This document shows, one piece after another, positions 41,973 to 42,925 of a stretch of 42,925 nt of DNA. Position numbers and translations under genes: made by a program. The stretch covers positions 1-42,925 of the forward strand of contig NZ_MTHB01000265.1 in the NCBI RefSeq assembly GCF_002220365.1, in the 5' to 3' direction. Positions within the stretch are counted from its first letter, which is position 1; each line of letters starts with the position of its first letter. The notes below the pieces were generated by a model that had not been told where the DNA came from, did not search any database, and saw only the letters and a list, made by a program, of their open reading frames with translations. Source of the DNA: Caballeronia sordidicola (GTDB taxonomy: Bacteria > Pseudomonadota > Gammaproteobacteria > Burkholderiales > Burkholderiaceae).

Positions 41973-42333
41973 ATGTTAACGTCAAGAGGTATCTACGAGT
42001 GCGTAAGCCCACATCTCCTCACGCAACAGGCTGCGTCCGAGGACAACAACGGTTCGTGCCGCCTGCACGGCAGGGACGGACGCCAATGCGCGACTGGGTG
42101 CCTGATCGCCGACGAGATCTACCGGCTGGAAAATCAAGGTGTCGGCATTTCGTATTTCCGGCACGCGAAGGACGGAATGCTCTCGGCGTTCGCAATATGC
42201 ATCGAATGTGGATGCCTACGATCCCAAGATTCCAGAATTGCTGATAGAACTCGAAGAAGTGCACAACGATTTCAGCGTGGACGAACGGGCACAATTGTTG
42301 GCACGCATCGGACACCGCCATGTGTTTATTTAG
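41973..42333 (+). pseudogene. Unrecognised small gene with a frameshift
   Basis: The first frame starts at the ATG 41973 (MLTSRGIYECVSPHLLTQQA) and continues through CRLHGRDGRQCATGCLIADE to AKDGMLSAFAI near 42200. The second frame continues SNVDAYDPKIPELLIELEEV and ends RAQLLARIGHRHVFI at the stop 42331-42333. Together they make one coherent protein of about 120 aa broken by a single indel near 42200. The cysteines in CRLHG and CATGC are conspicuous. I remember similar hypothetical proteins in Burkholderiaceae but no function. A sequencing error is an alternative. Confidence 0.55.
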
Positions 42334-42462
42334 TCTCGCGCAGATAAATTCATGCGCTCGACGTTTACGCACAAGATACCTCCAGGTTGACGGGCACTGA
42401 TCCTCGGACTTTGCTGCAGCGCTTGGGACAGACCGCATCGCGGCCTATCGAGTTGTTATTTT

Positions 42463-42476
42463 TTAAGAAAGATTAA
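42463..42476. promoter_or_regulatory. TTAA-N6-TTAA direct repeat upstream of the cysteine hydrolase
   Basis: TTAAGAAAGATTAA, followed by G, lies 127 bases before the start at 42604, the same distance as the BON-gene site. The rest of 42334-42603 holds no recognisable gene. Confidence 0.5.
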
Positions 42477-42603
42477 GGACTTCGACAAGGACTCTAAGAA
42501 ACGCCATCGATAAACTGGCTCTTAGTTTTCCTCGCACATCAAGCGAGTGCGGCATGTCTCCCATGTCACTAAACCTGTACCGACCTTAAGGATGTACAAA
42601 GCC

Positions 42604-42925
42604 ATGGCAAATCCGAAACTCGAAGTCCTCACGCCTGCAAACTCGCAGATCATCTTCATCGACCAGCAGCCGCAAATGGCTTTCGGGGTCCAGTCCATCG
42701 ACCGTCAAGTACTTAAGAACAACGTAGTAGGACTCGCGAAAGCAGCGCGGGTGTTTAACATTCCCACGACCATTACGACAGTCGAATCCGAGAGTTTTTC
42801 GGGCTATACGTATCCTGAATTGCTGGACGTGTTCCCGGATCACAAAGTGCTCGAACGCACGTCCATGAATTCGTGGGATGACCAGAAGGTTCGTGACTCG
42901 CTTGCCGCCAATGGTCGGAAAAAGG
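42604..42925 (+). CDS. Cysteine hydrolase, isochorismatase-like (YcaC type), partial
   Basis: This is the N-terminal 107 codons of an isochorismatase-superfamily hydrolase, cut by the window end. It starts MANPKLEVLTPANSQIIFID, with catalytic Asp in FIDQQPQMAFGV, then NNVVGLAKAARVFNIPTTIT, TVESESFSGYTYPELLDVFP and ERTSMNSWDDQKV, all matching YcaC-type proteins of about 210 aa. The catalytic Lys and Cys would lie partly outside. AAGGA at 42588-42592 is 11 bases before the ATG at 42604, favouring this start over the ATG at 42592. The probable regulatory repeat is at 42463. Confidence 0.88.
   Translation, partial: MANPKLEVLTPANSQIIFIDQQPQMAFGVQSIDRQVLKNNVVGLAKAARVFNIPTTITTVESESFSGYTYPELLDVFPDHKVLERTSMNSWDDQKVRDSLAANGRKK

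Noticed and set aside
42586..42843. 85-aa minus-strand frame at the right end
   Set aside because: It is antisense to the clearly recognisable cysteine hydrolase starting at 42604.
1..42925. CRISPR arrays, tRNA or rRNA genes, integrase/attachment-site pairs
   Set aside because: None was seen on reading: no regularly spaced repeats of CRISPR size, no cloverleaf-like tRNA sequence and no intact integrase gene.

Overview
The window looks like an accessory, repeatedly rearranged stretch of a GC-rich betaproteobacterial replicon, most likely Burkholderiaceae (Paraburkholderia/Caballeronia/Burkholderia type). The basis is strong G/C bias at third codon positions, IS66-, IS5-, IS30- and IS630-type sequences, and gene families common in that group: winged-helix/ATPase regulators, FUSC/DUF1656 efflux operons and very large multisensor kinases. 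Assignments come from reading the translations and remembered family motifs; no search was run. No tRNA, rRNA or CRISPR array was seen.

Layout. 1-2478 is a mobile-element scar: the end of an IS66-type element (tnpA, partial tnpB) cuts an AraC-family gene, followed by a second IS66-like terminus and decayed DNA. 2479-5430 is an intact 983-aa winged-helix/ATPase/repeat regulator, convergent with a LysR gene (5479-6399). 6947-11839 is a four-gene aromatic-acid/fusaric-acid-type efflux operon (FUSC pump, outer-membrane factor, DUF1656 protein, HlyD-type adaptor). 11840-14895 is a graveyard: DUF6788 relic, transposase relic, degenerate IS5 element and a response-regulator relic. 14858-16399 is a C-terminally truncated paralogue of the 983-aa regulator.

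16853-26710 is the core: a tightly packed two-component operon with an OmpR-type response regulator, a 1669-aa kinase-like/AAA/GAF/histidine kinase, a 989-aa REC-PAS-kinase-REC hybrid and a 393-aa REC-kinase. Three kinases and one DNA-binding output imply signal integration. Downstream are small stress- or metabolism-type genes: a Tat-signal alpha/beta hydrolase, BON protein, dehalogenase-like hydrolase, AEC transporter, a three-subunit gluconate-dehydrogenase-like flavocytochrome, a CPA1 antiporter, DoxX protein, an orphan membrane protein with a 42-aa ORF behind it, a carboxymuconolactone-decarboxylase-family protein, an SDR and a cysteine hydrolase cut by the window end. Relics of a LysR gene, an IS630 transposase, a second multisensor kinase and a frameshifted small gene lie at 41000-42333.

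The most interesting signal is not a gene. A direct repeat, TTAA-N6-TTAA (10-bp period), occurs perfectly five times, always in non-coding DNA: upstream of the response regulator, twice between the hydrolase and BON genes, upstream of the orphan membrane protein and upstream of the cysteine hydrolase. One-mismatch copies precede the flavocytochrome and antiporter genes. The spacing fits an OmpR-family regulator, so I propose that the regulator at 16853 controls a local regulon through this site.
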